A stretch of 64,000 nt of DNA, from assembly GCA_027023805.1 (NCBI GenBank), contig JALVUF010000046.1:1-64000 (forward strand), read 5' to 3'. Every line of letters starts with the position of its first letter. The stretch's first letter is position 1. Below the pieces are notes generated by a model. It worked only from the letters and a program-made list of their open reading frames with translations. It did not search any database and was not told the origin of the DNA. Positions 51,305 to 61,919 of this stretch are shown one piece after another. The translations under genes were made by a program, and so were the position numbers. The stretch comes from Helicobacteraceae bacterium. GTDB lineage: Bacteria; Campylobacterota; Campylobacteria; Campylobacterales; Sulfurimonadaceae.

Positions 51305-51335
51305 CAAGTCTGCTTGTTTTTGTATATCACAAGAG

Positions 51336-52292
51336 TTAAACTCTTGCCTCTTCACGCCTTTGTAGAGACTCCCAAGTAGCATCGACACGATCTTGCCACT
51401 CTTTTATCATATGCTTATACTCAGCCTTAAACAGATGTTTAAAACGGCCTTGCGCAGCCAGATACTCCTCAACAGGAACTTTATGTTTTGGGCGATATGT
51501 AATATTTAATTCATGACCGTCAATTATCTCATAAAGAGGAAATACAAGAGAGTCTGTAGCTAAATCAGATATCATCATTGTATCTTTTGGATCAAATTTC
51601 CACTCCGTAGTACATGGACTCATAGCATTAATAAAAACAGGACCTTCAACATTTAAACCATGTTGAATCTTTTTGACCATATCCTTCCATTTATTTGGTG
51701 CAACTTGTGCAGAATACGGTATATTATGTGCCGCCATAATAGCAACCATATCTTTTTTATTTTTTTTCTCACCGTAGCTTTTTCGTCCGGCCGGTGAGGT
51801 TGTAGCACTGGCACCTATTGGAGTAGCACTTGAGCGCTGACCTCCGGTATTTGCGTAAACCTCGTTATCAAGCACGATATACATCATGTCATGTCCACGT
51901 TCCATACATCCTGAAATCCATTGAAATCCAATATCGTAAGATGCTCCATCACCACCAAATGCCACAAATTTTGTACTTCTGTCAGGTTGTTTTAGGCGAC
52001 CTTTTTTCTTAAGCGCCTGATACATAGCTTCAGCTCCGGCAACGGCAGTAGAGCCGTTTTCAAAACCTATGTGTATCCAAGATGCATCCCATGATGTATA
52101 TGGATACACAGCTGTACAAACTTCCAAACAACCTGTTGAAGATGCTAAAATCAAGTCATCATTTGTTGCATTTAAAACTTCACGAACAATAATAGAGTGT
52201 GCGCAACCCGGACAAAGAAGGTTTGCACCCTCAAAACGATCTGCCGATGTTGAGAACTCCTTTAAGTTTTTTATTTTTTTCACTTCACCCAT
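51336..52292 (-). CDS. porB: pyruvate:ferredoxin oxidoreductase beta subunit
   Basis: '[16 protein letters not shown]', TPP motif '[16 protein letters not shown]...[13 protein letters not shown]'. Confidence 0.93.
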   Translation of the reverse strand: MGEVKKIKNLKEFSTSADRFEGANLLCPGCAHSIIVREVLNATNDDLILASSTGCLEVCTAVYPYTSWDASWIHIGFENGSTAVAGAEAMYQALKKKGRLKQPDRSTKFVAFGGDGASYDIGFQWISGCMERGHDMMYIVLDNEVYANTGGQRSSATPIGASATTSPAGRKSYGEKKNKKDMVAIMAAHNIPYSAQVAPNKWKDMVKKIQHGLNVEGPVFINAMSPCTTEWKFDPKDTMMISDLATDSLVFPLYEIIDGHELNITYRPKHKVPVEEYLAAQGRFKHLFKAEYKHMIKEWQDRVDATWESLQRREEARV

Positions 52293-52301
52293 AAGAATCT
52301 C

Positions 52302-53525
52302 CTATAAAAATGCCAGTTTCGGACCGCGAACACCGATAAACTGCTGTAACTGAGTTGTAACTTTTCCTGCATCCGCATTAACCTTAAGCTCTTTAAATAG
52401 ATCTCTTAAATGCTCTTTAGTTAAGTCACGTCCGCCTAAACCATATACATAACCGGATAATGCTGCTTTGGTATCTGTGTTAAAGAGTGCGCCTGCTATT
52501 TCGTTAAAAAGCATTCCGGGCGCTCCATTTGGAGATGAACGGTCAAGTGCTCCTATGGCTTTGAGGTCTTTTAAGGCATCAATAACCTCTTTAAAAGGAA
52601 ATGGGCGTATAACTCTGATCCCGACTACACCTACTTTCATTCCTTGGTCTCTTAATTCCTGTGCCACTTCACATGCGGTTTCAACAGAAGATCCCATACA
52701 CACAACCGCAACTTCCGCATCATCCATGTTGTATTGCTCAACCATGTTGTATTTGCGTCCGGTTAATTTTTCAAAAGCATCAAATGCCTCGTGAATTCTT
52801 GGGACTACATTTAACATTAAATCTCTGTGCTGTCTTGCTTTATGCTCAAAGTGCCAATCTTCTTCAGCTTGAACACCATGAGTTACAGGGTGATCTAAAT
52901 CAAGCATATCGTTCATCGGCTTAAATTCACCTACAAAATTGTATGCTGCATCGTCAGTTATTGTTTTGACTCCTTGGGCAGTGTGTGATGTTAAAAATCC
53001 ATCCTGATGTACCATAGCCGGAAGCCTGACGCTATGATCTTCTGCCACTTTAAATGCTATAAAATTTAGATCATATGCTTCTTGTGCGTTATAAGCATCA
53101 AATTGAATCCATCCGCTATCACGACCTAGATACATATCTGAATGATCACCGTTTACATTAAGCGGAGCCGCTAAGGCACGGTTTACAACGTTTAAAACGA
53201 TAGGCAGACGCATACCAGATGCCTGGTATAGTGTTTCTACCATAAGAGCGAATCCTTGACTTGACGTGGCAGTAGCCACTCGTCCACCGGCCGCAGAAGC
53301 TCCGATACATCCACTCATTGCAGCATGTTCTGATTCGACCATAACAAACTCACCCTCTATATATCCGTCTGCTAAAAATTTTGCATAACCCTCAACAATT
53401 GGAGTTGACGGAGTAATAGGATAGGCTGCAACAACGTCTATTTGAACCTGTCTCATGGCCTGTGCAACTGCAAGGTTTCCGTCCCATACTTCAATATCAC
53501 GCAATTCTAGTTTATCAAATGCCAT
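52302..53525 (-). CDS. porA: pyruvate:ferredoxin oxidoreductase alpha subunit
   Basis: 'VAAYPITPSTPIVEGYAKF', 'ESEHAAMSGCIGASAAGGRVATATSSQG'. Confidence 0.93.
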   Translation of the reverse strand: MAFDKLELRDIEVWDGNLAVAQAMRQVQIDVVAAYPITPSTPIVEGYAKFLADGYIEGEFVMVESEHAAMSGCIGASAAGGRVATATSSQGFALMVETLYQASGMRLPIVLNVVNRALAAPLNVNGDHSDMYLGRDSGWIQFDAYNAQEAYDLNFIAFKVAEDHSVRLPAMVHQDGFLTSHTAQGVKTITDDAAYNFVGEFKPMNDMLDLDHPVTHGVQAEEDWHFEHKARQHRDLMLNVVPRIHEAFDAFEKLTGRKYNMVEQYNMDDAEVAVVCMGSSVETACEVAQELRDQGMKVGVVGIRVIRPFPFKEVIDALKDLKAIGALDRSSPNGAPGMLFNEIAGALFNTDTKAALSGYVYGLGGRDLTKEHLRDLFKELKVNADAGKVTTQLQQFIGVRGPKLAFL

Positions 53526-53923
53526 TATTTTTCTCCTTCATCTTTACTAGGCCAAGCGGCAAGAGCCTGCTCTTCATCTGTTTGCTCTGAATACATAAGC
53601 AGTGATTTTGGATTTGTAGGGCATACTTCAACGCAAATACCGCAGCCCTTACAATGATCCATATCAATGCCGATCATCTTTTTATCACGGGAGATAATTG
53701 AGATATCGGGACAATATACCCAGCAAAATTGACAGTCTATGCAATAATCTTTATTAAACACGGGTTTTTTGATACGCCAATCGGCAACACTCGCGGTAAA
53801 CGAGTTGTTTGACGAATAATCTCTATCTTCTTGCAGCGTTAACGCAACATCCTTTGCTTCACCGTTAAAAGAACGAAGCATCGCACCTATTTCAAATTCA
53901 TCCCATCCTTGTTCTGCCATCAT
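53525..53923 (-). CDS. porD: pyruvate:ferredoxin oxidoreductase delta subunit (2x[4Fe-4S])
   Basis: 'CIDCQFCWVYCPD' and 'CKGCGICVEVCP'. Confidence 0.92.
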   Translation of the reverse strand: MMAEQGWDEFEIGAMLRSFNGEAKDVALTLQEDRDYSSNNSFTASVADWRIKKPVFNKDYCIDCQFCWVYCPDISIISRDKKMIGIDMDHCKGCGICVEVCPTNPKSLLMYSEQTDEEQALAAWPSKDEGEK

Positions 53924-53930
53924 TTACTCC

Positions 53931-54488
53931 TTATTTGACTTCATCATACGCGCGTTGAATTGCAAGCATATTTGCATCAACAATCTTTTGAGGCAATTTT
54001 GCTAAAATACGTTTCATATTCTCTTTAAAAAATTCAATATCGTACATTTTAGAAATTTTCATAAACGCACCAAGCATCGGTGTATTTGGAATAGCGCGTC
54101 CGATAGTCTCTTGCGCTATTTTGATACAATCAACGGTATAAACTTTTTTACCTGCTAATTTTGGTTGAGACTCAATAAGCTCTTTTGTATTCATATGTGT
54201 TGTTATGATATATGTGGTGTTTTCTTTATCATTTATCGTTACATCGGTCGTATATACCAATGCAGGGTCTATAACGAAAATATAATCAGGATTCATATAT
54301 TTTTCATGATTTTTTATTGGCTTTTCATCAACACGGTTATAAGCAGTCATTGCTGCACCGCGTTTTGCAGATCCGTAAAATGCAAAAGCCTGTACTTCTT
54401 TACCTGTTGTCGAAACCACATCGGCCAATCCTTTTGCGCCGGTTACAGCGCCTTGTCCTGCACGGCTGTGCCACCTTATTTCTAGCAT
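53931..54488 (-). CDS. porG: pyruvate:ferredoxin oxidoreductase gamma subunit
   Basis: 'EIRWHSRAGQGAVTGAKGLADV', 'NTPMLGAFMKI'. Confidence 0.93.
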   Translation of the reverse strand: MLEIRWHSRAGQGAVTGAKGLADVVSTTGKEVQAFAFYGSAKRGAAMTAYNRVDEKPIKNHEKYMNPDYIFVIDPALVYTTDVTINDKENTTYIITTHMNTKELIESQPKLAGKKVYTVDCIKIAQETIGRAIPNTPMLGAFMKISKMYDIEFFKENMKRILAKLPQKIVDANMLAIQRAYDEVK

Positions 54489-54605
54489 AATTTCCCCTTG
54501 CTCTTAAGATTTAAAAATTATTGTGTGTTATGTATTTTAGGCAACTTGGTCTTAAATACAGCTTGTTTGAGTCATAATATTTTTAAAAGTGATAAAAATC
54601 ATCCT

Positions 54606-55244
54606 CTATATCAGTGAGATAATTTTTTTGACGGCTTCTAATGCATTTGGTTTAATTATATTAGTATATTTTTGTAACTCTTGTGTAGTCTCGTATTCAC
54701 CGATAACGCCCACGCCCCTAACATTAGCATTGATAGCGCATTGCATATCCATTCTTGTGTCTCCTATCATCCAGCAATTACTTTTATCTACATTTAAGAA
54801 ACTAATAGCCTTTTCAATAGGTTCGCTACTTGGCTTTGGATTTATGACATCTTCGCGTCCAATTAAAGTATCAAAATACTCCATGAGTTTAAAATGTTCC
54901 ATTAAAACTTTGGAGTACTTTGATGTTTTTGTAGTGACTATGCCTAGCGTTGCATGTCTGCTTGCAAGCATAACGGCTTCTTTGGCAAAAGGGAGTAAAG
55001 TTGTTTTTTCGGTGGAAATTTCTCTGTAGTGCTCTTTATATGCGTCAACCATATTATTTATCAATTTTTTATCTTTTAAACCGATTTGTTTATACATTAC
55101 ATCAAGAGGATGACCGATTTGTGCTTTGATATGGTTATCGGGTGGACAAGCCATACCGTAAAAATCATACGAATAATGAAAACTTTGCAAAATGGCTTCT
55201 GTGGAGTCAATAAGAGTGCCGTCTAAATCAAACAATATGGTCAT
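54606..55244 (-). CDS. HAD-family hydrolase, phosphoglycolate phosphatase-like
   Basis: 'ILFDLDGTLIDS', 'GIVTTK', 'GDTRMDMQCAINA'. Confidence 0.88.
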   Translation of the reverse strand: MTILFDLDGTLIDSTEAILQSFHYSYDFYGMACPPDNHIKAQIGHPLDVMYKQIGLKDKKLINNMVDAYKEHYREISTEKTTLLPFAKEAVMLASRHATLGIVTTKTSKYSKVLMEHFKLMEYFDTLIGREDVINPKPSSEPIEKAISFLNVDKSNCWMIGDTRMDMQCAINANVRGVGVIGEYETTQELQKYTNIIKPNALEAVKKIISLI

Positions 55245-55828
55245 TTTTTAGCACTTAGTAAAAAAATATCATATTGCCTATTCTCTTTTGTGACGGTGTA
55301 GATTTTTGTATATTTTATATCTTTAAAGTTATGTTTTTTTACTAGTTTTGTAAGATCTTTTTCACTAAAACCAAAATGATGAACGCCTTCATTGTCCGTA
55401 TGAAAGGATCCATCTTCACTCATAAGGTCAATTATTGCTATATATCCATTTTCATCTAGTAATTGATATAGTTTATCAAACAAAATGTCAAGATCTTTTA
55501 TGTGGTGCATTGTCATAGAGCTGACGATACCGTTAAATTTTTTATCCGTTTGAAATTTGGATATATCTTGATGCAGTGTTTGTATGTTTTTAATATGCAG
55601 TTCATCTAGCTTTTGCAGCATTTTCTCTGATGAATCAATTGCCAGTAACTCTTTTACATGTAAAGCTATTTTTTTGCTTAAAAGTCCGGTGCCTGCTCCA
55701 AAATCAATGACACTGTCCTCTTTATCTAAATCTATATTGTTAATTATTGCATTGTAGGCATTTTGTGCAATTGATTGTCTCATGCTTGATAAATCCCACT
55801 CTTGTGCTTTCTGGTTAAATCGGCTCAT
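55241..55828 (-). CDS. class I SAM-dependent methyltransferase
   Basis: 'VIDFGAGTGLLSKKIA', 'MTMHHIKD'. Confidence 0.88.
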   Translation of the reverse strand: MSRFNQKAQEWDLSSMRQSIAQNAYNAIINNIDLDKEDSVIDFGAGTGLLSKKIALHVKELLAIDSSEKMLQKLDELHIKNIQTLHQDISKFQTDKKFNGIVSSMTMHHIKDLDILFDKLYQLLDENGYIAIIDLMSEDGSFHTDNEGVHHFGFSEKDLTKLVKKHNFKDIKYTKIYTVTKENRQYDIFLLSAKK

Positions 55829-55990
55829 GCAGCTTCCTTTTTATTGTTTTTGAGATACTCTTTATAATAGCAAATTAAAGCTAAAAGGTAAATATAAGAT
55901 TTTATTTATAACAGCAGTATTGACACTAGAGATAGAAGTTTATAAAAAAGAAAGATTTTTACTACTAGATGGTTGAAAAATTACCAAATG

Positions 55991-56014
55991 AAAAAGCGTG
56001 TAAAAACACTTTTT
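55991..56014 (-). terminator. intrinsic-terminator-like hairpin after rpsI
   Basis: Minus strand AAAAAGTGT-TTTTAC-ACGCTTTTT just downstream of rpsI. Confidence 0.45.
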
Positions 56015-56033
56015 GCAGTCGGTAATAATATGA

Positions 56034-56426
56034 TTAACGTTTACTAAACTGAGGAGAACGGCGTGCTTTTTTGAGGCCCGGTTTCTTACGCTCAACAGTA
56101 CGTGAATCACGAGTTATCATACCCTCAGGTTTTAAGATTGCTCTAAAAGATGCATCATATTTCACAAGTGCGCGTGAAATACCATGACGAAGTGCATCAG
56201 CCTGTCCGCCGAAACCGCCTCCTAGTGTAGTAGCCGTTATATCAACTAGTGTGTCTTGCTTAGTAAGAACTAAAGGCTGTTTAACGCGAAGTTTCTTTGC
56301 CTCTAGTCCACCTAGCCATGCGTCTAGTGAAAGACCATTGATTACTATTTTCCCACTGCCTGGGGTTAACCACACTTTTGCTATTGAAGACTTACGGCGT
56401 CCCGTTGCATATATTTTTTTTGTCAA
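56034..56426 (-). CDS. rpsI: 30S ribosomal protein S9
   Basis: '[20 protein letters not shown]...', C-terminal '[19 protein letters not shown]'. Confidence 0.98.
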   Translation of the reverse strand: MTKKIYATGRRKSSIAKVWLTPGSGKIVINGLSLDAWLGGLEAKKLRVKQPLVLTKQDTLVDITATTLGGGFGGQADALRHGISRALVKYDASFRAILKPEGMITRDSRTVERKKPGLKKARRSPQFSKR

Positions 56427-56436
56427 CTCTAGCTCC

Positions 56437-56859
56437 TTACTTCGCTATTTGAGCAGTATGAGGATGATTTTCGCCCGCATACACTTTTAATTTTTTGAGC
56501 ATTTTTGCACCTAATTTTGTTTTTGGTAACATACCGCGAGTGGCAAGCTTAAATAATTTTTCAGGATTATTTGCCAGCAACTCTGTCATTTTTACACTTT
56601 TTGTCGATCCAAAATAACCACTGTGAGTATAATACTGCTTATCGGCAATTTTGCCTTGACCGTTAAATACTGCTTGTGAAGCATTGATGATAACGACATA
56701 ATCGCCACAATCGATATTTGGAGTGTAATACGGTTTGTCCTTACCGCGCAGACGTGTCGCTACTTCAGTTACGATACGTCCAAATGTTTTTCCTTTAGCA
56801 TCAATCAAAATCCATTTTTGTTCAATCTGCTGAGGAGTTGCAATTTTTGTAAATTTCAT
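56437..56859 (-). CDS. rplM: 50S ribosomal protein L13
   Basis: '[45 protein letters not shown]'. Confidence 0.98.
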   Translation of the reverse strand: MKFTKIATPQQIEQKWILIDAKGKTFGRIVTEVATRLRGKDKPYYTPNIDCGDYVVIINASQAVFNGQGKIADKQYYTHSGYFGSTKSVKMTELLANNPEKLFKLATRGMLPKTKLGAKMLKKLKVYAGENHPHTAQIAK

Positions 56860-56941
56860 ACTTGAACCTTCTGCCTATTTAAAGTGGCAAAATTATATCT
56901 GTATAAACTTATAATTAACTGAATTTAAGTCTTTTATAAGT

Positions 56942-58249
56942 TCAAATAAGATGAATTGTCCTTTTTGTAATTTTTCTATATATAAGCTCTATAATAAAAG
57001 AAAAAACAATCATGCCTATTAAGATATATAAATGAAAGCGTGTTGCGGGATTGCTTGCTACTTTTAGGCAAAGCACTACAATTGCAGCAGCGGTAAAAAG
57101 TGCGGCTGTTATTGATATCCAGATGTTACTGTTGGTTTGTTTTGCAAGTTTTGCATTTGCAATGTTTATAGCCATAAAAATCAATAAAAAACCGGCACTG
57201 CCCATAGTCGCAATTGCGTCAAGAGGGATAAAGTTTGCAACAAAAAGCGCCAGTGCAGCTGCTATTAATGTACCCTCGAAATGTTGGTTGCGTATCTCTT
57301 TCTCAAGTCCTTTTGGCAGTTCCCCCGTTTTTGCTATGATATAAACAAGTTTTCCGGTGCTTTGAAACGTAGCATTTATCGCCGAACTTGTTGCCATGAG
57401 TGCTGCTATGATGATGCCTGTAAAACCCACATATCCAAGGCTTTGCGAAGCTGCTAGCGAGAGTACGTCACTACTGGCCTTTTGCACCTGCTCAAATGTC
57501 AAATGACTAACTGTGACCATGGCTATTAATACATAAAAAATCATAACAATAAATATGCCACCTATATATGCAATGGGTAAGGAGCGTTTTGGATTTTTTA
57601 CATCTTTTGCCAAATTTGCTATGAGCTCAAAACCTTCATAATTTAAAAAAATAAGCATAGCACCCGCTATGATAGCCAGAGCCGATGGATATGTGTGAGA
57701 TGAGAGATGGCTCCAGTGCATAGGAGTTATAAAGCCCGCAACTATAAAGATTCCAAGTAAAACAAGTTTACTGATATTGAAAAAATTCTCTATTGGAATT
57801 GCCAATTTCCGGTCAAAAAGATTTACTATAATCAGCATAACTATTACAAAGTTGATAAGAATATGAAGATAGATAGTTTGGTGAGCATGGGATGCAAAAC
57901 TACTGCCGTAGCTTCCAAACGCATAAGCATAGATTGCAACTAACACAACATAGCTAAACATTAGCAGTATATTTGCAGCCCCTGTGAGTATTCCACTCCC
58001 ATATGCTCTGTTTAAATATGTTACGGTTCCGCCTTCTCCAGGAAATTGAAGTGTTAATTTTAAATATGAATAGCCGGTAAGCAGGGCTACGATTCCAGCA
58101 ATCAAAAAAGCAATCGGCGCGGCACCTTTGGTGATGTCTATACTAAGACCCGTGACGGCAAATATACCGCCTCCTATCATGCCTCCTATGCCGACAGACA
58201 TAATAGAAAAAGTTCCGAGTTTTTTGGTTTTTTGGTTGTTATCGTACAA
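56942..58249 (-). CDS. APC-superfamily amino acid permease
   Basis: 'GTFSIMSVGIGGMIGGGIFAVTGL', ~12 TM. Confidence 0.9.
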   Translation of the reverse strand: MYDNNQKTKKLGTFSIMSVGIGGMIGGGIFAVTGLSIDITKGAAPIAFLIAGIVALLTGYSYLKLTLQFPGEGGTVTYLNRAYGSGILTGAANILLMFSYVVLVAIYAYAFGSYGSSFASHAHQTIYLHILINFVIVMLIIVNLFDRKLAIPIENFFNISKLVLLGIFIVAGFITPMHWSHLSSHTYPSALAIIAGAMLIFLNYEGFELIANLAKDVKNPKRSLPIAYIGGIFIVMIFYVLIAMVTVSHLTFEQVQKASSDVLSLAASQSLGYVGFTGIIIAALMATSSAINATFQSTGKLVYIIAKTGELPKGLEKEIRNQHFEGTLIAAALALFVANFIPLDAIATMGSAGFLLIFMAINIANAKLAKQTNSNIWISITAALFTAAAIVVLCLKVASNPATRFHLYILIGMIVFSFIIELIYRKITKRTIHLI

Positions 58250-58293
58250 TACAATTCCCTTATGTCAGGGAATTATAGCTAAATATTTATAAT

Positions 58294-58764
58294 CTACCAA
58301 TTGATAAATTTTAAAAATGCAGATAAATTATCATCCCATAATCCAATCATATGGACAAGATTGGCTTGTGTGATTCCACCAGCTGTTTCAATATCACCCT
58401 CAAGTCTTGCATGCCCGTCTTTTGCGGTATAGCTATCGCTAAATCGTCTTGTTGCATTCCATTTTGAGGCTTTTTGCGCACTCAGAGGGGTTGCAAATGG
58501 AACATAAAATTCAATTGATTTACAAGTCTTGTTACCCTTGCTGCCATGACAGGCGTAAAAATATATATAGTTAGTAACACCTTCCATTTTCGTAATAACT
58601 TTGGGATCTCCCCCGCTGTCGGTAGTTAATCGTGCAGAGTAACCTAGTTTATGTAAAACATTTACAACATCTTGTCCCTGTATCCCATCATATATAGTCA
58701 TGCTCCAAGACATCGTGATAAGAACCATTAAAAATCCAACAATACGAATCATCTTCTCCTCCAC
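58294..58764 (-). CDS. YbjN-domain-like secreted protein
   Basis: Signal peptide; 'GQDVVNVLHKLGYSARLTTDSGGDPKVITKMEGVTNYIYFYAC'. Confidence 0.6.
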   Translation of the reverse strand: MEEKMIRIVGFLMVLITMSWSMTIYDGIQGQDVVNVLHKLGYSARLTTDSGGDPKVITKMEGVTNYIYFYACHGSKGNKTCKSIEFYVPFATPLSAQKASKWNATRRFSDSYTAKDGHARLEGDIETAGGITQANLVHMIGLWDDNLSAFLKFINW

Positions 58765-58838
58765 TGTTTCTTTTTATTGTTAAAAATTATTATTTATTAA
58801 CAATAAAGTAATTATATTGTAATTATTTTTAAAGCCTG

Positions 58839-59864
58839 CTAAAGTGAAACAGTTTTAGCAAATTGCATACTCACGCAGTGTAGTGAGCCGTGTTGGCGTA
58901 TTAAAACAGAGCAGTCTATGGGCACGATATCTCTGTTTAGAAAAAAGTTTTTAAAGATTTTGATTGCTTCATTGTCTTGTTTGACGTTATAAACAGGTAC
59001 TAAAACAGCACCGTTTATCATTAAAAAATTGGCATATGTTGCGGGGAGCCTTTCATTATTATAATAGATGGCTTCGGGCATGGGAAGAGGTATGAGATTG
59101 AGATTGTATTTGCCGGCAAATGTTGTTAGTTGATTTTGCATCTGTTTTAGTTCGTTGTAGTGTTCATCTTTTTCATCTTCACATGTAACGTACATAATGG
59201 TTTTTTTATCAACAAATCTAGCAAGTGTGTCTATGTGTGAATCGGTATCATCACCCACTAAGTATCCATGGTTAAGATATAAAATATCACAAGCACCAAA
59301 AGTTGATTTTAAAAACTGTGTCATACTGTTTTTATCAAAGTTTTTATTTCTGCTTAACATACATCTTGATGTTGTAAGAAGCAGCCCCTCGCCATTACCC
59401 TCAATTCCGCCGCCTTCTAAAATAAAATCAATATTTATCATCTCATTTTCGTAAAAATCGGCAATTGATTCAGACATTTTATCATCTTTGCTTGCATCAA
59501 ACTTACCGCCCCAGCCGTTAAACTTAAAATTTAACAATTTTATCCGTCCGTTATCTAAAACGCTAATGGCGCTGCAGTCTCTGGCCCAGGTATCATCTGT
59601 TTCATATTGTATAAATTTAAGATTTGTCTTATTTGCAAAATTTTGTTTGATTTGCTCTACGCTGTTGCATATGATGACACATTTTTCATACCTGCTGATT
59701 GCCTGTACAATGTTTACAAATGTTTGCTTGGTTTCATCCAGATAGTCGTGCCAATCGGTGTTTTGATGAGGAAAAATGATTTGGATAAAACTTTGCGGTT
59801 CAAATTCGGCTATAAAGCGTTTTGATGTTTGCTTGTAATGGGATATAATTTCATTATGGCTCAT
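58839..59864 (-). CDS. agmatine deiminase family protein
   Basis: 'TDDTWARDCSAISV', 'FKFNGWGGKFDASKDD', 'EGGGIEGNGEGLLLTT'; likely ATG at 59862-59864 with AGG on the minus strand upstream. Confidence 0.9.
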   Translation of the reverse strand: MSHNEIISHYKQTSKRFIAEFEPQSFIQIIFPHQNTDWHDYLDETKQTFVNIVQAISRYEKCVIICNSVEQIKQNFANKTNLKFIQYETDDTWARDCSAISVLDNGRIKLLNFKFNGWGGKFDASKDDKMSESIADFYENEMINIDFILEGGGIEGNGEGLLLTTSRCMLSRNKNFDKNSMTQFLKSTFGACDILYLNHGYLVGDDTDSHIDTLARFVDKKTIMYVTCEDEKDEHYNELKQMQNQLTTFAGKYNLNLIPLPMPEAIYYNNERLPATYANFLMINGAVLVPVYNVKQDNEAIKIFKNFFLNRDIVPIDCSVLIRQHGSLHCVSMQFAKTVSL

Positions 59865-60872
59865 ATTAACCTCAATAAAAAAGCATTTTTTAACAATCTT
59901 GATATTATCGCACAATTATCATCATCCAAAGATAAAATAGCGATAGTTTTAAAAGATAATGCATATGGTCACGGTCTATTGCAGATGGCAGCTTTATGCA
60001 AAGAGTACGGTATTAAAAAAGCGGTTGTAAGACATGAAGCTGAGGCTGAAGTTGTAGCAGAGTTTTTTGATTATATTTTAGTTTTGACAGGTATTGCGGA
60101 TGTTATGCCCGCTAATACCGTTTATACCGTAAACTCATTAGATGCGATATCTAAATTTCCAAGCGGTGCTAAAGTTGAGATCAAAGTTGACAGCGGTATG
60201 CATAGAAACGGCATTGGGGCTAACGAAATTAAAGAAGCTTTTAAGATGTGCACTGGGCATGGTTTACATGTAAAGGGTGTTTTTACACATCATAGAGCTG
60301 CAGATGAGCTCTCCTGTGAGTGGTATATCCAGGAGGAAAATTTTAAAAAGATAAAAGAGATTGCTTTGCAAGCGGCTAAATCATACGGTATAACTAAGCT
60401 GTCTTTTCACTCTCAAAATTCAGCAGCACTGTTTCGCGCAGGAGAGTGTATGCATGACATGGTTAGAGTGGGTATAGCCGCTTATGGATGTTTAGAAAAT
60501 AACGATACATTATTTACGCATAATTTAGAGCCTGTTTTGTCCTTATATGCTTCAAGACTTGCAACAAGAGTGTTGCAAAAAGGTCAAAAAGTCGGATATG
60601 GCGGTATGTTTGAAGCAGATAGGCAGATAAAAATCAGTACTTACGATGTAGGTTATGCAGATGGATTGCTACGCTTGGCTTCTAATAGATACACTACTGC
60701 AGATGGCTATAAAATACTAGGAAAGATATCTATGGATAGTATTTCAGTTAACAGCGATGAAGAGAGTATTTGTGTTTTTAATAATGCTTTGGAGTATGCC
60801 AAGAGTTGTGATACAATAAGTTATGAGATTTTAGTTGGTATGGGAGCGTATATCAAACGAATCATAATTTAA
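59856..60872 (+). CDS. alr: alanine racemase
   Basis: 'IAIVLKDNAYGHG', 'KVDSGMHRNGI', 'MVRVGIAAYG', 'KISMDSISV'; ATG at 59856 chosen over upstream TTG. Confidence 0.93.
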   Translation: MAHINLNKKAFFNNLDIIAQLSSSKDKIAIVLKDNAYGHGLLQMAALCKEYGIKKAVVRHEAEAEVVAEFFDYILVLTGIADVMPANTVYTVNSLDAISKFPSGAKVEIKVDSGMHRNGIGANEIKEAFKMCTGHGLHVKGVFTHHRAADELSCEWYIQEENFKKIKEIALQAAKSYGITKLSFHSQNSAALFRAGECMHDMVRVGIAAYGCLENNDTLFTHNLEPVLSLYASRLATRVLQKGQKVGYGGMFEADRQIKISTYDVGYADGLLRLASNRYTTADGYKILGKISMDSISVNSDEESICVFNNALEYAKSCDTISYEILVGMGAYIKRIII

Positions 60873-60884
60873 TTAAGGTGTATA

Positions 60885-61919
60885 ATGCACAAAACTGTTT
60901 ACAGATTTTCTGTTATTTTGGTTATCTCTATAATAATAGGTTTTATTTTTTATCTCTTAGAGTCAATTTTAGTGCCCTTTATTATAGCCTGGTCATTAGC
61001 GTTTTTACTCCATCCCATTGTAAATAAAATATCAAAATATATGCCTAGGTGGATATCTATCATACTGCTTTTTGGTTTTATATCTTTAGTTACTGCAGGT
61101 ATTGTTATAGTCCTTTTACCTACGGTAGAACATCAGATACATGTATTTATGGCAAATATGCCTGTATATTCCAAGCGACTCTATCATGCGGTTTCAATTT
61201 TTGACAGTCATATGAAAATAGCACCTACAAAACTATTTTCTGCTATAGGTTCGCAGCTGAGTGTTTTTATTGCGCATATTATGTCGGCTCCAAGTCGCGT
61301 TATCAATACCGCCAGTTCATTTTTTGGATTACTTCTTGATTTGATGATTATACCTATAGTTGCATTTTATCTGCTGCTTGATTGGAAGAATTTACAGGCA
61401 AATCTTATGCGTTTTATACCACAGGCAGATCATGTTAAAGTGTTTGCTGTTTTAAATAGAAGCAGTTATATTTTACGCAGGTTTATCCACGGAGAACTTC
61501 TTGTTATGACGGTGACAGGCATTGTTTATGCTGTAGGTCTGGAGTTAGCAGGTGTTCCGATTGCTTTACCGATGGCAATCATTGCCGGACTTGTTTGTGC
61601 TATTCCTTTTGCTTCGCTTTTGCTTGTAGCATTGCCGGCGTTTGTATTTGCGTTGCTAGAAGCAGATATAAAGATGCTGGTGATTGTTATGGTAACAATT
61701 TTTATAGCTGAATTTTTAAACAATCTTGTGTTAACACCTGTTCTTGTAGGCAGATATGTACAGATTCATCCAGCTATAGCTTTGCTGCTTGTTCTTAGCA
61801 GCGGAGTGATATACGGCATCACGGGCATGGTATTGGCTCTTCCGATAGCCGCTATTATTACTTATGAATTTTTATGGAAAGATGCTTATGCATCTGGGTC
61901 TAAGGAAATATATCAATAG
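60885..61919 (+). CDS. AI-2E family transporter
   Basis: 'LLESILVPFIIAWSLAFLLHPIVNKI', 'LTPVLVGRYVQIHPAIALLLVLSSGVIYGITGMVLALPIAAI'. Confidence 0.9.
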   Translation: MHKTVYRFSVILVISIIIGFIFYLLESILVPFIIAWSLAFLLHPIVNKISKYMPRWISIILLFGFISLVTAGIVIVLLPTVEHQIHVFMANMPVYSKRLYHAVSIFDSHMKIAPTKLFSAIGSQLSVFIAHIMSAPSRVINTASSFFGLLLDLMIIPIVAFYLLLDWKNLQANLMRFIPQADHVKVFAVLNRSSYILRRFIHGELLVMTVTGIVYAVGLELAGVPIALPMAIIAGLVCAIPFASLLLVALPAFVFALLEADIKMLVIVMVTIFIAEFLNNLVLTPVLVGRYVQIHPAIALLLVLSSGVIYGITGMVLALPIAAIITYEFLWKDAYASGSKEIYQ

